A stretch of DNA of 64,000 nucleotides from Periplaneta americana (taxonomy: Eukaryota > Arthropoda > Insecta > Blattodea > Blattidae). A program made the translations under genes and the position numbers. Within the stretch, counting starts at the first letter, position 1, and each line of letters opens with the position of its first letter. This document shows positions 11,165 through 21,690 of the stretch, in pieces. The stretch lies in contig NC_091131.1 in assembly GCF_040183065.1 (NCBI RefSeq), forward strand, positions 10,696,800 to 10,760,799, read 5' to 3'. The notes below the pieces were generated by a model. That model was not told the origin of the DNA, made no database searches, and saw nothing but the letters and a program-made list of their open reading frames with translations.

Positions 11165-11219
11165 TATAACACCAAGACAACGTGGTAGAAGCCCTGAAGC
11201 TTATCCACACACCATGTAC

Positions 11220-13430
11220 ACCAGCCGCGGAAGCCTACGTGAACAATTCTGTAATAATATTGGATCAGTTCTCTGGTCCTTAACTTTCTTCTGTTCAGAG
11301 TGTCTTTCGCAAAAGAAGCACAATTTATATTTTTTGGTATCAGCCAATCTCAAAGGTGTAGTACCACTCGATTATGATAGTTGCTTGGTTTATATTAAGC
11401 ACTGTTCTCATGAGAACACTTAATATGAATGTACGTAATTTCTGAATTATCTAATCACAGTCTCAGGTGCTTTATGTTTCGAATACCAATGTAATCCAGA
11501 CACTCAAATTTTGTTTTGTTATTTCATCTACAATGTCTATGAATTTGTCGCATTATTTCAGAACCATCCGGTGCATTCTGCTCTTACATCCTTAGTATAC
11601 CACCACTTGAATTATTAACTTCTCAGCAGTCATAAAAAATCTTTGTTGTAACCCATAATGTTGTGACTAAAGAATTATTTTTTAGCATTCACTGTACATA
11701 GCAGATATTAACTTAAAAGTGAATTGCTTGCATGTTGTTTTTCTCCTCCAAACTGTATTACCCGTGTGATGCTGCTGAAATGAAAAGTAATGACTGAGAA
11801 GGTTTAATTCGGTGGTCATTTGTCTGATTTTCTAAGAAGTTGCTTTCTTTTCCATGATATCCTTCAGTCTTCCTATCTCTTGAATCACGATTACTTCCAC
11901 CTCATGAGATATCATATTTCTCGTACTTTCACATCAAGCTTCTTCCCAGTTCGAAGTATGGACGTGAAGGTATGGATCACATTGTTGTTTTTTAGTATAT
12001 TTTATGTTCAGCATATTATGTAAACACAGCAAAAACCAGTTTCAATAACTTTATTGTTTCAAGTATTGCTATATCTAATGCCCGGGACTTACATTACCTT
12101 GTATATAATGTGCATTTTATGTATATATTGAAATAATGGCATCACTTGCCTAACATTAGTAAGTAATTTGCTCCTAAAATTGAACCACTGCACATGAAAA
12201 CACTATCCAGAAACTTCTTTGTTGCTATTTCAAATGTGAAGAATTATGTTGCTAACTTCCTAAAGTATAAATAAAATAGTGTTTCTTGATCAAACCACTG
12301 ATACAGTTGTTAAATAGTTGTTTGTATATAGGAACATGTACAGTTACGTCAGCAAAGTAAAAATAAAAAAAAGGCAATTTTTTATTACCAGTTGTTTCGC
12401 GTTTACATATTAAAGTATTAAAAATGTTACTTTGAATTTTTATTATATAAATGTTATCTTTTTCATTGCAAAAATGTTTTTAACAATCTCGATCCCTCAT
12501 CTGGTAGGAAAAATGTTACACTTCTATTTTGAATCCTCTTTACCCCATTATTAGCTGATAACGAGAGTTCAAAATAAATTTTGAAAAATGTTTCAAAATG
12601 AAGAAAATTTAGATCACAAGAGTAAATATTATTTTGATAATGATAATATAGAATAAGATAGATGCATGTTGTATTATCTGTTCACTTAGTTTATTGATGC
12701 TATCCAATGCCCAATTAGTTATTACTAAGTCGTTTTGTTATTTACACATAATGTTATTACAGTTTTTACTTTCATAATTTTACAGGCGATGAAGTGTTAG
12801 TATTACAATTGTACACATGATTTTTACTTTTCATAGAGATACTTGGGACCTTTTCTTACTTACATAACGAGATATTATGTGCTTAGTTATTTATGCTTGT
12901 TGAATTCAGTTAATATTGATAAGTAACGCTCATACAAAAACACGAAGAGGACTGATTAGTTAGTTATGCTTTGTCCAATGAGGCAGTCCCGTTATTGGGA
13001 AAGCTGAAAGAGTGTCTTTCATATTATTTCTGGTTTTTATTCACATAGAAAAATACACTTTTTCAGTATCAAAATCTTTGATAGCAAATGTTTTTGACTG
13101 TCGCCCGTCATTTTTTATTCTTTTAAGTACACAGAATAGATGACAGTTTATCATAACTGTTGTTGTTAGTGACTTCAACTATTTTTATATTTTTACGAAA
13201 AATATGCCTAATGGGAAATAGTTGTTTAATTTTTATGTTTTCTGATCCTGGTTTGCAATAATATTGCAATGAATATTTTCTGCTTCCCTCCACAGTAACA
13301 TAAGTCTAGCAAACAGCAGGGAGGTCTTTATTAAATACAAAATGAGATATGATAGATCCATCTTGTCTACACATGTATCCATGCGTGTGTGCACGTGTGC
13401 CACTGAACCAGTCTTTAAAAAGTCTGTTTC
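11220..13430. other. AT-rich intergenic stretch, nothing recognised
   Basis: About 2.2 kb with no supported gene, no inverted repeats that I could see, and only short open frames. An AATAAA at 12270-12275 is the only RNA-processing-like signal noticed. Confidence 0.5.
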
Positions 13431-13434
13431 CATC

Positions 13435-14640
13435 ACGTGAGTTTCTGAAGTGTCCTTGCACAGCTACAATTGAGTCAAGTTTCGCAGATCACAAAACAAC
13501 CTCAATAAGCATTACGACAATATTAGCAGTGAGGAACAAAATGATTTTCGTCGAGGAAGATCTGTTGTGATGGATATTTCACATTGAAATTACTGGTTGA
13601 GAAACGTAGAGAATTTAATCTAGAAACATATATGGCATTCATTGACTTTAAAAAGGCTTTTGATAAAGTTAATCGGAATAAATTACTTCAGATTTTGGCA
13701 GATGATCAAGTGCCTCAACAGATTATACAAAATATTTACAACCTATATAGAACAACCATCATAGCAATTCGAAGCAACAATAAACTTTCACAGTGGCGAC
13801 CCATTTATAGTGGAGTACGACAAGGCTGTGATCTTTCACCACTTCTGTTCATTACATACATAAACAGAATCGTTCAAGATTGGCGACAGACACGCCATGG
13901 ATTTATTCCAATTAATCGAAATTTGCAGCTTGATGCTTTACTTTTCGCTGATGATTTAGTTTTCATGGCATCAACTGAAGATGATTTACAATATTCAGTA
14001 CACAATTTAAATATGGTCAGTGAAAAATATAACATGGAAATTAATATTGAAAAATCGAAAATCATGTCATTTCGTGGGAAATTCCCTGTACCAAGTAAAA
14101 TCTGTTTGAATAACAAAATAATAGAAAGAGTAAATACCTTCACTTACCTTGGCTATACACTATCACCTTATGATGAAGTAGATATTGTTGAAAAAATATG
14201 TAAATATAATAAAACAATGGGGATCATTAATAAAATCATGAAACCTTCACTAGTACAAAGACACACAAGAATAGGCTTGTATAAAACCTTAGCACAGCCA
14301 GTATTAAGCTATGGTACTGAAGCGTGGACTGTGAAGAATAAAGATGTCGGTAGAATAACAGCAAGTGAGATGAGGTTCGTGAGAGCAACAGCTGGATATA
14401 CTCGCTGGGATCATAAAAAAAATGAGGACATAATGCAAAAACTTCAAATAGAACCCATTATGCAGTTCATCAGCAAATATCAACTTAAGTGGAAGGGTCA
14501 TCTCGAACGAATGAATCGATGCAGAATTCCAAAAGCACTGTTTCATTACCATCCATATGGCAAAAGATCTCTAGGCTGTCCAAAGAAGAGATGGACTGAA
14601 AATTCTAGTTTGAGACCGTAACAGGCCACTCGGCCTAATA
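13435..14640 (+). mobile_element. non-LTR retrotransposon fragment with open reverse-transcriptase frame
   Basis: The frame 13584-14621 is open for 345 codons and carries ordered RT motifs: FIDFKKAFDKVNR (A), GVRQGCDLSPLLF (B), LLFADDLVF (catalytic C), NMEINIEKSKIM (D), FTYLGYTL (E), then the C-terminal YQLKWKGHLERMN and CPKKRW. Just upstream, EEQNDFRRGRSVVMDISH is readable one frame off, so a frameshift near 13580 separates the fingers from the palm. The endonuclease domain is not readable. After the stop a short 3' part (AACAGGCCACTCGGCC) runs to about 14660. It is the longest open frame in the window, so insertion was probably recent compared with the other LINE copies. Confidence 0.85.
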
Positions 14641-15043
14641 CTTGTTAGGAAGACGATGACAAAACAACCTGTGTCTTCTCTGCCACCTCCACCTAGCCAA
14701 ATTAGAAATTCCTCCAAAAATCGTACAGCCCACATGCTATATGACATTTGTACAAGACAGTATACCTATACATTAATTTATCACAATTTTCAGATTAAGA
14801 CAGCACGTAGAATGTGGTTCATAGCAGATAGTGCACTGTAAAGTAATACAGATTAAGCCTGTGTAGCAGTTTAATATCTATTTATTATTATTACAGACTG
14901 GTTTACAATGTAATATCACATCTTCCTGTGACCAGTGTCCTATGTTCTTATTCTTTTCCTCCAATTCTCTCTGTTTTCCCAATCCCGTTCTTGCAGTCCT
15001 TTCTCTGCCAACGCTTTATTTATGGGTTACCAAACATAAAGTC

Positions 15044-15445
15044 CATAGTAGTATAATGTCCACTTCACTCTGATGTCCAGATTCAAAATATTCATAGTAG
15101 TATAATGTCCACTTCACTCTGATGTCCAGATTCAAAATATCCATAGTAGTATAATGTCTACTTCACTCTGATGTCCAGATTCAAAATATTCATAGTAGTA
15201 TAATGTCCACTTCACTCTGATGTCCAGATTCAAAATATCCATAGTAGTATAATGTCTACTTCACTCTGATGTCCAGATTCAAAATATTCATAGTAGTATA
15301 ATGTCCACTTCACTCTGATGTCCAGATTCAAAATGGCCATAGTAGTATAATGTCCACTTCACTCTGATGTCCAGAGTCAAAATGGCCATAGTAGTATAAT
15401 GTCCACTTCACTCTGATGTCCAGAGTCATAATGTCCATAGCTCTA
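15044..15445 (+). repeat. 49-bp tandem repeat, about 8 copies
   Basis: Units start with CATAGTAGTATAATGTC at 15044, 15093, 15142, 15191, 15240, 15289 and on, exactly 49 bp apart. Alternating TTC/TCC and TCCAC/TCTAC variants give a 98-bp higher-order pattern in the first six units. It forms the left end of the MULE. Confidence 0.9.
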
Positions 15446-15548
15446 CAATGTACACTATATCCATTGTTCAAGGTAGTTATAGTAACCTATGTAAAAATTT
15501 TCAAATGCAGAACTAATCAGAACTGAATCTTTTAAAGACGGACGAAAT

Positions 15549-15680
15549 CCTCAGTTAGTGCCATCACAGAAGGGTAAGCCACTTCTTTCTCTTCGTGGAT
15601 GCCTGTACCAACATCATGACTTTAATAGAGATAGGACTAAAATATATTGGCGATACAGGAACATGAACCTCCAAGCCTGA
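15549..15680 (+). pseudogene. FLYWCH zinc finger of a MULE protein
   Basis: Reads PQLVPSQKGKPLLSLRGCLY then QHHDFNRDRTKIYWRYR, the core of a FLYWCH finger with the L-Y and Y-W pairs; the Cys after YW is replaced by Tyr (R-Y instead of R-C). A stop follows at 15678. FLYWCH fingers are DNA- or protein-binding and often sit at the front of insect MULE proteins. Confidence 0.7.
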
Positions 15681-15689
15681 AAGGCATGC

Positions 15690-15871
15690 AGCACACTAAC
15701 AACGCGGTAGAAGACTGGCACAATCTTCTTCAACGCGTGATGGCTGTACATCCATCCACTTGGCGATTTATACAGTGCCTAAAGCGCGAAGAAAATGGAA
15801 TTTGGACACAAATATTGCAAGCAAGAGTGAGGCATACACAAATTAAAGAGCCGGGAATGAAACTTATTTGA
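15690..15871 (+). pseudogene. MULE transposase C-terminal fragment
   Basis: Reads HTNNAVEDWHNLLQRVM then VHPSTWRFIQCLKREE, the conserved end of MULE-type transposases (NN-x-E-x-W-H, then HP-x-x-W-x-F-I/L-x-x-L-K). It directly follows the FLYWCH segment in another frame, so the DDE core was deleted. Confidence 0.7.
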
Positions 15872-16059
15872 CGAACCAAAGACAAATTCTCCAGATTGTG
15901 ACAAACTACAACAGGTACAAAGAAAAAGGAGAAATTCTCTTAAATCTTAAAAGTATTAGTTACCATCTTAAAAGTGGGACTCCGGTTCCTGATGATTAAT
16001 AACTTATTTGTACGAGTTATGGAATAAAATTTATTGTGCTCAATTCAAACAGAATTTTC

Positions 16060-16215
16060 CTTTGAACTTGGATATTATGGACGTTTGACACTATGGACAT
16101 TTTGACCTAACGGACGTTTTATCATATGGCCTTTCTGTCATATGGACATTTAGTACATGGACATTTTCACTGTATGGACATTTTGACCTTATGGACGTTT
16201 TATCATATGGATGTT
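16060..16215 (+). repeat. degenerate TATGGACATT array
   Basis: At least six irregular units of about 20-25 bp (TATGGACGTTT, TATGGACATTTTGACC and variants). The motif is the inverse of the 49-bp array at 15044-15445 and forms the right end of the MULE. Confidence 0.7.
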
Positions 16216-16760
16216 CTGTAGTATGGACTATATACGGTGTTTTGCGGTCTACTTCTGCCTCTCCATCCCTCTGAAATCCAATCTAAAATTCTTCTTGGTG
16301 ACCTTCCATCATTCATTCGCTTTACATGTCCATACCATTCTAATTGTCTATATTGTACGAAATCTAAAATTGAATTTTCTTTATTCATATGTTGTCGGAT
16401 CACTTTATTTCTTATTTTTTCAAGTTTCGAGTGTCTGGCCGAACGTCGTAATAAATCCATTTCTAATCCTAATAATTTTGATATAACTTCCATGTTTCTG
16501 CTCCATATGTTGTCAAACTTTGGACTATAGACAGATAAATATTTATTTTCGTTTCCTTAAAAATGTTCTTGTTCCATAATATTCCATTTAAGATCGCTGT
16601 TGATGATCTTCTATTATTTATCCTATGATTAATATCATCATCATCATCATCCTGTGTAGCAATTTTTATTAATTTTGACTCCTAAATATTCAAATTCATT
16701 GCACTCTTTGATGATGCCTATTCCATCTTGCAAAACCAAATCTCTTGTATTATCACCGCA
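16210..16760 (-). mobile_element. non-LTR retrotransposon C-terminal remnant
   Basis: Minus-strand readings in changing frames give DLVLQDGIGIIKECNEFEYLG (about 16740-16680), a thumb region ending SLTTYGAETWKL, then ARHSKLEKIRNKVIRQHM and YRQLEWYGHVKRMNDGRSPR, the usual RT C-terminal L-x-W-x-GHV-x-RM motif. A (ATC)n expansion interrupts it near 16630. Dead copy. Confidence 0.7.
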
Positions 16761-17565
16761 TCCCATATAAATTAATATCTATTTACATATCAGAATTTTT
16801 AAGATGTGGCCAAAAATCCAGTCCTCTTCTCATATACGTTACCTCATTAAAATACATTTGAATGTGTTATTAAATGTTAAAATTTTTTGCAATTTTGTAT
16901 AATATGTTATATTTACTTCGAAATGAGTCACTGCCTGATATAAACTGATGTTGGAAACTGAAGGTAAATTTATCTGGTGCTGCTTTGGCTATAGGGATAT
17001 AAATGTATGTATCCAATATGTTTAATTTGAGTGCAACACTTATTTTTATACAAACCATATTATTCCGATATTGTTAACGAAAAGTAATACTTGTGCATCC
17101 TTTAAAACACATAGTTTATATTCTTCAGTAGAGAGTTAAAAATGGGACTACCAGGTTATATAAATGTTTACATAAACTATAATACTTGTTATTTTTGTTG
17201 TATATTATAGACATGACAAATATAATATAATATAAATTTAGCTTCCCTTATGAAAAGGTTGCCAGATTTGACAAAGCGTATTACATATAATTTGGAAACA
17301 CACCTAAAAGGTAAAATGATATACATATGAAACGGTTAGGGAATCAAATATACAAAATGTCAGAAAATTAGCGTTTGTGCTCATTTACAGTTAAGAAAGG
17401 GGGAAATAGAAATCATAGAATGATTTGAATGCCATATACCGCGAGAAAATAATAGTACGGATTTATTGGCATTGATATCTAAACCAATCAACAGGCATCA
17501 GTTAAGATAACTTGAAATTTCCATTATCACTCCCATAACAAATGATTTCTCAATATCTGAACCGA

Positions 17566-17706
17566 TCCTTTGAGGGCACTAATGGCTATTTCCTTCACAA
17601 GGCTGTGTGTTAGCCCCAGGTTTTTACATTTGTTGGCAAAGAAGGAGGGTATGCTACCTCGTGCTCCCACCATCAGACCTATTACATCAATGTGAGACAG
17701 GCTATA
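17566..17706 (-). mobile_element. reverse-transcriptase C-terminal fragment
   Basis: The minus strand reads HIDVIGLMVGARGSIPSFF then ANKCKNLGLTHSLVKEIAI and SALKGSVQI. The VGARG-x-IP-x-FF segment and the closing EIA-x-x-AL-x-GS motif occur at the end of insect non-LTR reverse transcriptases. No other part of the element was found. Confidence 0.5.
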
Positions 17707-18861
17707 TATTTATCTGTATTTATATACTATAAATATGGCCCACGTACCATGACAATGTTACGTACACACTGTCTTAAAATTTAATTTTTAATAATCTTGT
17801 TGAAATTTTGATTTCTAATGGTTATTAATAATGAATTGTAATAAGTAGAAATGGGACTTCTATGTGCAGATTGATTGGCACTGAAAAAAAAAAATAAAAT
17901 TTAAGTATGGCATAAAATTTATTTTTGTTTTTTGTTGTATTTATTATTCGTTCAGACCATTAAAATTTTATTATCTGGATGTAATGTTAGCTTTTATTGT
18001 AATATGATTTAAGCTACAGTAGAATCTAGTGAGAGTTTTAAATTAAGGTGCAGATGAACCTCCAGGTTCCTTAAAAGTTTAAAAAAAAAGGAGAGATTTT
18101 AGGACCTTATAAATTCCAATTTAGGACTTTCAGGAGTTTATATAAAATTAATGCTTTTAATTTTAGTAATATTCCATTTTAGGGGGAATTTATGTACAAA
18201 GGGCTGGTACTGACGATGAGTGCTACTGAACTGAAGGCTCAAATTGTATCAGTGAAAGAGACTGATTGCTGATTGGTCAGTTTCATTTCTCATAACAGGG
18301 GCGCATTGACGCGAAAACTAATTTGTAAGCTCTCGCCTAACCTGAACAATATACCACCCTTTTATGCTAGGATGGACTTTTCCAAACGAACTTCAATTTC
18401 AGGAAATAGGTAAAATCTTTTCTCCTCCCCTTCTAAGACCAGTATGGAACTAACTTGCCAGACCAGTGTTTGTCTGTAAGATGATTTTTTTTTTCTTTCA
18501 TTTTTAATAGCATTTATTGCTTCCAAGCTTCTAGGATGTGGCAAACGAAATAGATAGGGAACTAGAAATCCTTTCCCTAGTCATGAGCATGCTGACATGG
18601 ACTTTTCTACCGGTAAATTCCAAGTGCATATAACTTTTAAATTACAAAGCAATTCATTTGTGCATTTCGATGGATACTGTAAGGGATATAAGTATCAGAA
18701 TGTAACTTTTAAACAAAACATTTTTAAAACAGTGCACTGTATTTTAAAATATAAGGTAAGACTGTAAGCAGAGTATTACTTTTACTTATTTAAATATCTA
18801 TCTATGATTCTTAATAATTGTAGGCGTAAAATTATATTCTTATTTTAATGAATCTTAAGAA

Positions 18862-20019
18862 CAATTAAATCGACTTTTGAAAAAGGACATATGTTACATT
18901 TTTGTCAAAATCGGGTTTTTCATGGAAACTGTAACTTAATGGATGGCCAATGGAATAATAATACGATTAAATTATAACATACGAGGGGTAGTCATAAAGT
19001 TTTAATTATCACCTCGAAAAAATGAAGCTGCAACCATGAAACTTGGTGATGGTGTTAGTCCTTTTCTACATATTCACCCTTCAACGCGACACATTTTTCC
19101 CAATGATGGATGACTTGACGGAGGCCTTGGTTGTAGAAGTCTGCATTTTGGCTTTTCAGGAAACGTTCCACCTCAAAAATCACCTCGTCGTCATTCTGGA
19201 AATGCCTGCCACGCAGCCGCCTAATCACCATGGACGAGTGCTGGGTATATCACTATGACCCCAAGACAAAGGAGCAAAGCAAGCAGTGGAAACACGTGGA
19301 TTCACCACCGCCGAAAAAGGCGAAGACCCAACCATCATCGGGCAAGGTGATGCTGAGTGTTTTTTGGGACATCCAAGGTGTGGTGCTGACAGATTATGCT
19401 CAGAAGGGGCAAACCATCATAGGAGCATACTACCGAAATCTCCTGACGAGGTTACGGGAGGCTATCAAGACGAAGCGTCGCGGGAAGCTGTTCTTTTGCT
19501 TCATGACAACGCCCCAGCTCATTCTGCACAGGACACAGTCACACATGCTGCTTCTTTAGGCTATCAAATTTTGCCTCCCCCCCCCGTATTCTCCTGATAT
19601 GGCACCCAATGACTTTTTCCTCTTTCCTCGGATGAAGGAACCATTGCGTGGCAGGCATTTCCAGAATGACGATGAGGTTATTTTTGAGGTAGAACAGTTC
19701 CTGAACAGCCAAAATGCAGACTTCTACAACCAAGGCCTCCGTCAAGTCATCCATCGTTGGGAAATATGTGTCGCGTTGAAGGGTGAATATGTAGAAAAGG
19801 ACTAATACCATCACCAAGTTTCATGGTCGCAGCTTCATTTTTTCGAGGTGATAATTAAAACTTTATGACTACCCCTCATCAGTCACATTCGTAGCTAACT
19901 TCATGTAACAAGAATATCAAGTTCCAATTTTAAGTTTCCTGCCTGCTGTTACGTTTTTCTTGAATATTTCAAAACATTAAATTTGTAACATGTCCTTTTT
20001 GCAAAAGTCGATTCAATTA
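18862..20019. mobile_element. inverted-repeat element surrounding a mariner
   Basis: A 39-bp inverted pair (left ATCGACTTTTGAAAAAGGAC at 18869-18888, mirrored near 19993-20012) brackets the mariner at 18982-19878. Removing the mariner leaves about 260 bp, a plausible MITE that received the mariner. No clear target duplication was identified for the outer pair. Confidence 0.5.
18982..19878 (+). mobile_element. mariner with inverted duplication of its own 3' end
   Basis: The central part (about 19230-19620) encodes a mariner transposase segment: WVYHYDPKTKEQSKQWKH, LLHDNAPAHSAQD, then, after a frame break at a C run (19577-19585), SPDMAPNDFFLFPRMKE. The distance between the HDNAPAH and PND aspartates is 34 residues, the mariner DD34D spacing. 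The 3' coding end with its inverted repeat (19640-19878) is repeated in reverse at 18982-19218, replacing the 5' half. The left flank is TA. It cannot make a full transposase. Confidence 0.85.
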
Positions 20020-20089
20020 TTACTACTAAATTAATCTTGGTTGCTTCCCCTGCTTTCAGAAGCCATGCTTCACCACTGACATATATATA

Positions 20090-20652
20090 CAGAGGTGTGA
20101 AAATTATTAGAATAATCTTAATTTTAAATGTTTTTTTAATAGTTCCTTCACAAATATTAATTGAATTGATGAATATTTGTATATATTACTATACTGATGT
20201 AGGATATATTTACTACTAACAATGCCGGAAAGCATTGTTGTACATTGGTATTTTTTTTATTTTACAATTGTTATGGGAATTCAGAAATTATTATATTATG
20301 TTGGCGGAATTGGAAACAAAAAATTATATGCACAAAACAGATGTATACGTTCATTTCAACCTTCACAACAATGTAAACGCAAAGAACAAATTGTTTAAAG
20401 CATTTCTTAATTAATTTTTAATGTTTCCAATTCCGCCAACATAATATAATAATTTCTGAATTCCCATAACAATTGTAAAATAAGAAAAATACCAATGTAC
20501 AACAATGCTTTCCGGCATTGTTAGTAGTAAATATATCCTACATCAGTATAGTAATATTATATACCAATATTCATCAATTCAATTAATATTTGTGAAGGAA
20601 CTATTAAAAAACCTTTAAAATTAAGATTATTCTAATAATTTTCACACCTCTG
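20090..20652. mobile_element. MITE with about 235-bp inverted arms
   Basis: The arms 20090-20325 and 20418-20652 are near-perfect reverse complements (ends CAGAGGTGTGAAAATTATT), with about 95 bp of unique spacer. TA lies on both sides (20088-20089, 20653-20654), the Tc1/mariner target duplication. Transcription would give a long hairpin. Confidence 0.9.
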
Positions 20653-20660
20653 TAAATGAA

Positions 20661-21690
20661 TCGATTATTATAGAAAGGTCACATGTCCACTTTTTTGACA
20701 AATTGAGTTATGACCATCATCATCTTCTTCTTAGTGTAGCGCACCATTTGCTGAAGAAAAGGCACAAGTATGTGCACTCTACCGAATGTTACAGTGTAAA
20801 GAAGTTTCCGTTTAGTATTGAAAAGGCACGTGTTCAGGACCTATCAGTAACACTCTCTTCTTTTCCATCATTCTTTGCATGATGTACAATATAAAATCCC
20901 ACGATTCCATTCTTTGTTTACAACAGTTACAAAATGGCGAGTAGGTGAATCATTAAGAAAAGAAGTGCTTAAAGATCAAAAAATATAATTTTAAATTTCA
21001 CAGTATTCAGTGATGGCTTTTGATGCTAAGTCTCGGATAGGCATATGAATATATTGATGGAGTAATGACACACACATTCAAGTTACTGCACAGAACTAAT
21101 GTGATGTATCCTAATGACTTGAAACTACTTTAAAGTAAGCATATTATGGAAAAGTTCCAATAAACAAGAATAAAGTTGAAGATGTCAGTCAAGTTATGCC
21201 TACTTCCTGAATATCTTCAATTTTATTAAGAAATTCCCCAGTAGCCGATAGAAGAAAAAAACAATGAAGATGACTGAAAACTTCAGAGGAAGTGTTTAAT
21301 GAAGAAACTTAAAAGCTTTTATGCTTTTAAATTGCTTTATTTCAGAAATAAGATATGTTGCCGTAGCAAAATAATGTTCTTAATGGTTATATTCTTAAAT
21401 ATTTGTTAGTCAATAATAGTTAAAACACATTTAAGAACATAAAAATTCATTTTATTACGTTTTACTTATTGTTTATTATTGAAAGGACACAAGTCCATCA
21501 TAAATATTATTTTTTTACAGTTAAGTTTTAGTGGTTACCATGAATTTATGCATGTAAATGTAACTTAACACCATTGTCGTCGAATGAAAAATGTCTGATT
21601 ACACTACAAAGTACCGTTAGCAAAATAACAGTTTTTTGCTTCTCCTGTAAAATTGACAAAAGTGGACATGTGATCTTTCAAAAATGATCG
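20661..21690. mobile_element. TIR element of about 1 kb, no coding content
   Basis: About 40-bp inverted ends match imperfectly: the left has GGTCACATGTCCACTTTTTT, the right has ACAAAAGTGGACATGTGATC. The interior is AT-rich with no readable transposase. It begins 8 bp after the hairpin MITE. The ACATGTCC core resembles the ends at 18862 and 20019. Confidence 0.55.

Larger units (their letters stand above)
10741..11215. mobile_element. Penelope-like terminal repeats, inverted pair
   Basis: Two arms about 110 bp long face each other (about 10741-10850 and 11100-11215). They share AAGCTTCAGGGCTTCTACC, the CTGAAGATGACCACAACAC block, and GACTATTTCCTTATCCAAC. Each arm carries a hammerhead-like core. 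The spacer has no readable polymerase. The arrangement fits inverted pseudo-LTRs of a Penelope-like element; that is inference, since no endonuclease or RT is present here. Confidence 0.55.
15044..16215. mobile_element. Mutator-like element (MULE) with tandem-array inverted ends, internally deleted
   Basis: The left end is an array of 49-bp units containing AATGTCC...CATAG; the right end (16060-16215) is built of repeated TATGGACATT units, the reverse complement of the left motif. Between them lie a FLYWCH zinc finger (15549-15680) and a MULE transposase C-terminal segment (15690-15871), with the catalytic middle missing. Ends and content together support a single element. Confidence 0.65.

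Noticed and set aside
15044..15445. CRISPR-like array
   Set aside because: Units are contiguous with no unique spacers, and the genome is eukaryotic.
18047..18080. LINE family R 3' end
   Set aside because: Only about 30 bp (ATGAACCTCCAGGTTCC) match; too short to call an insertion.
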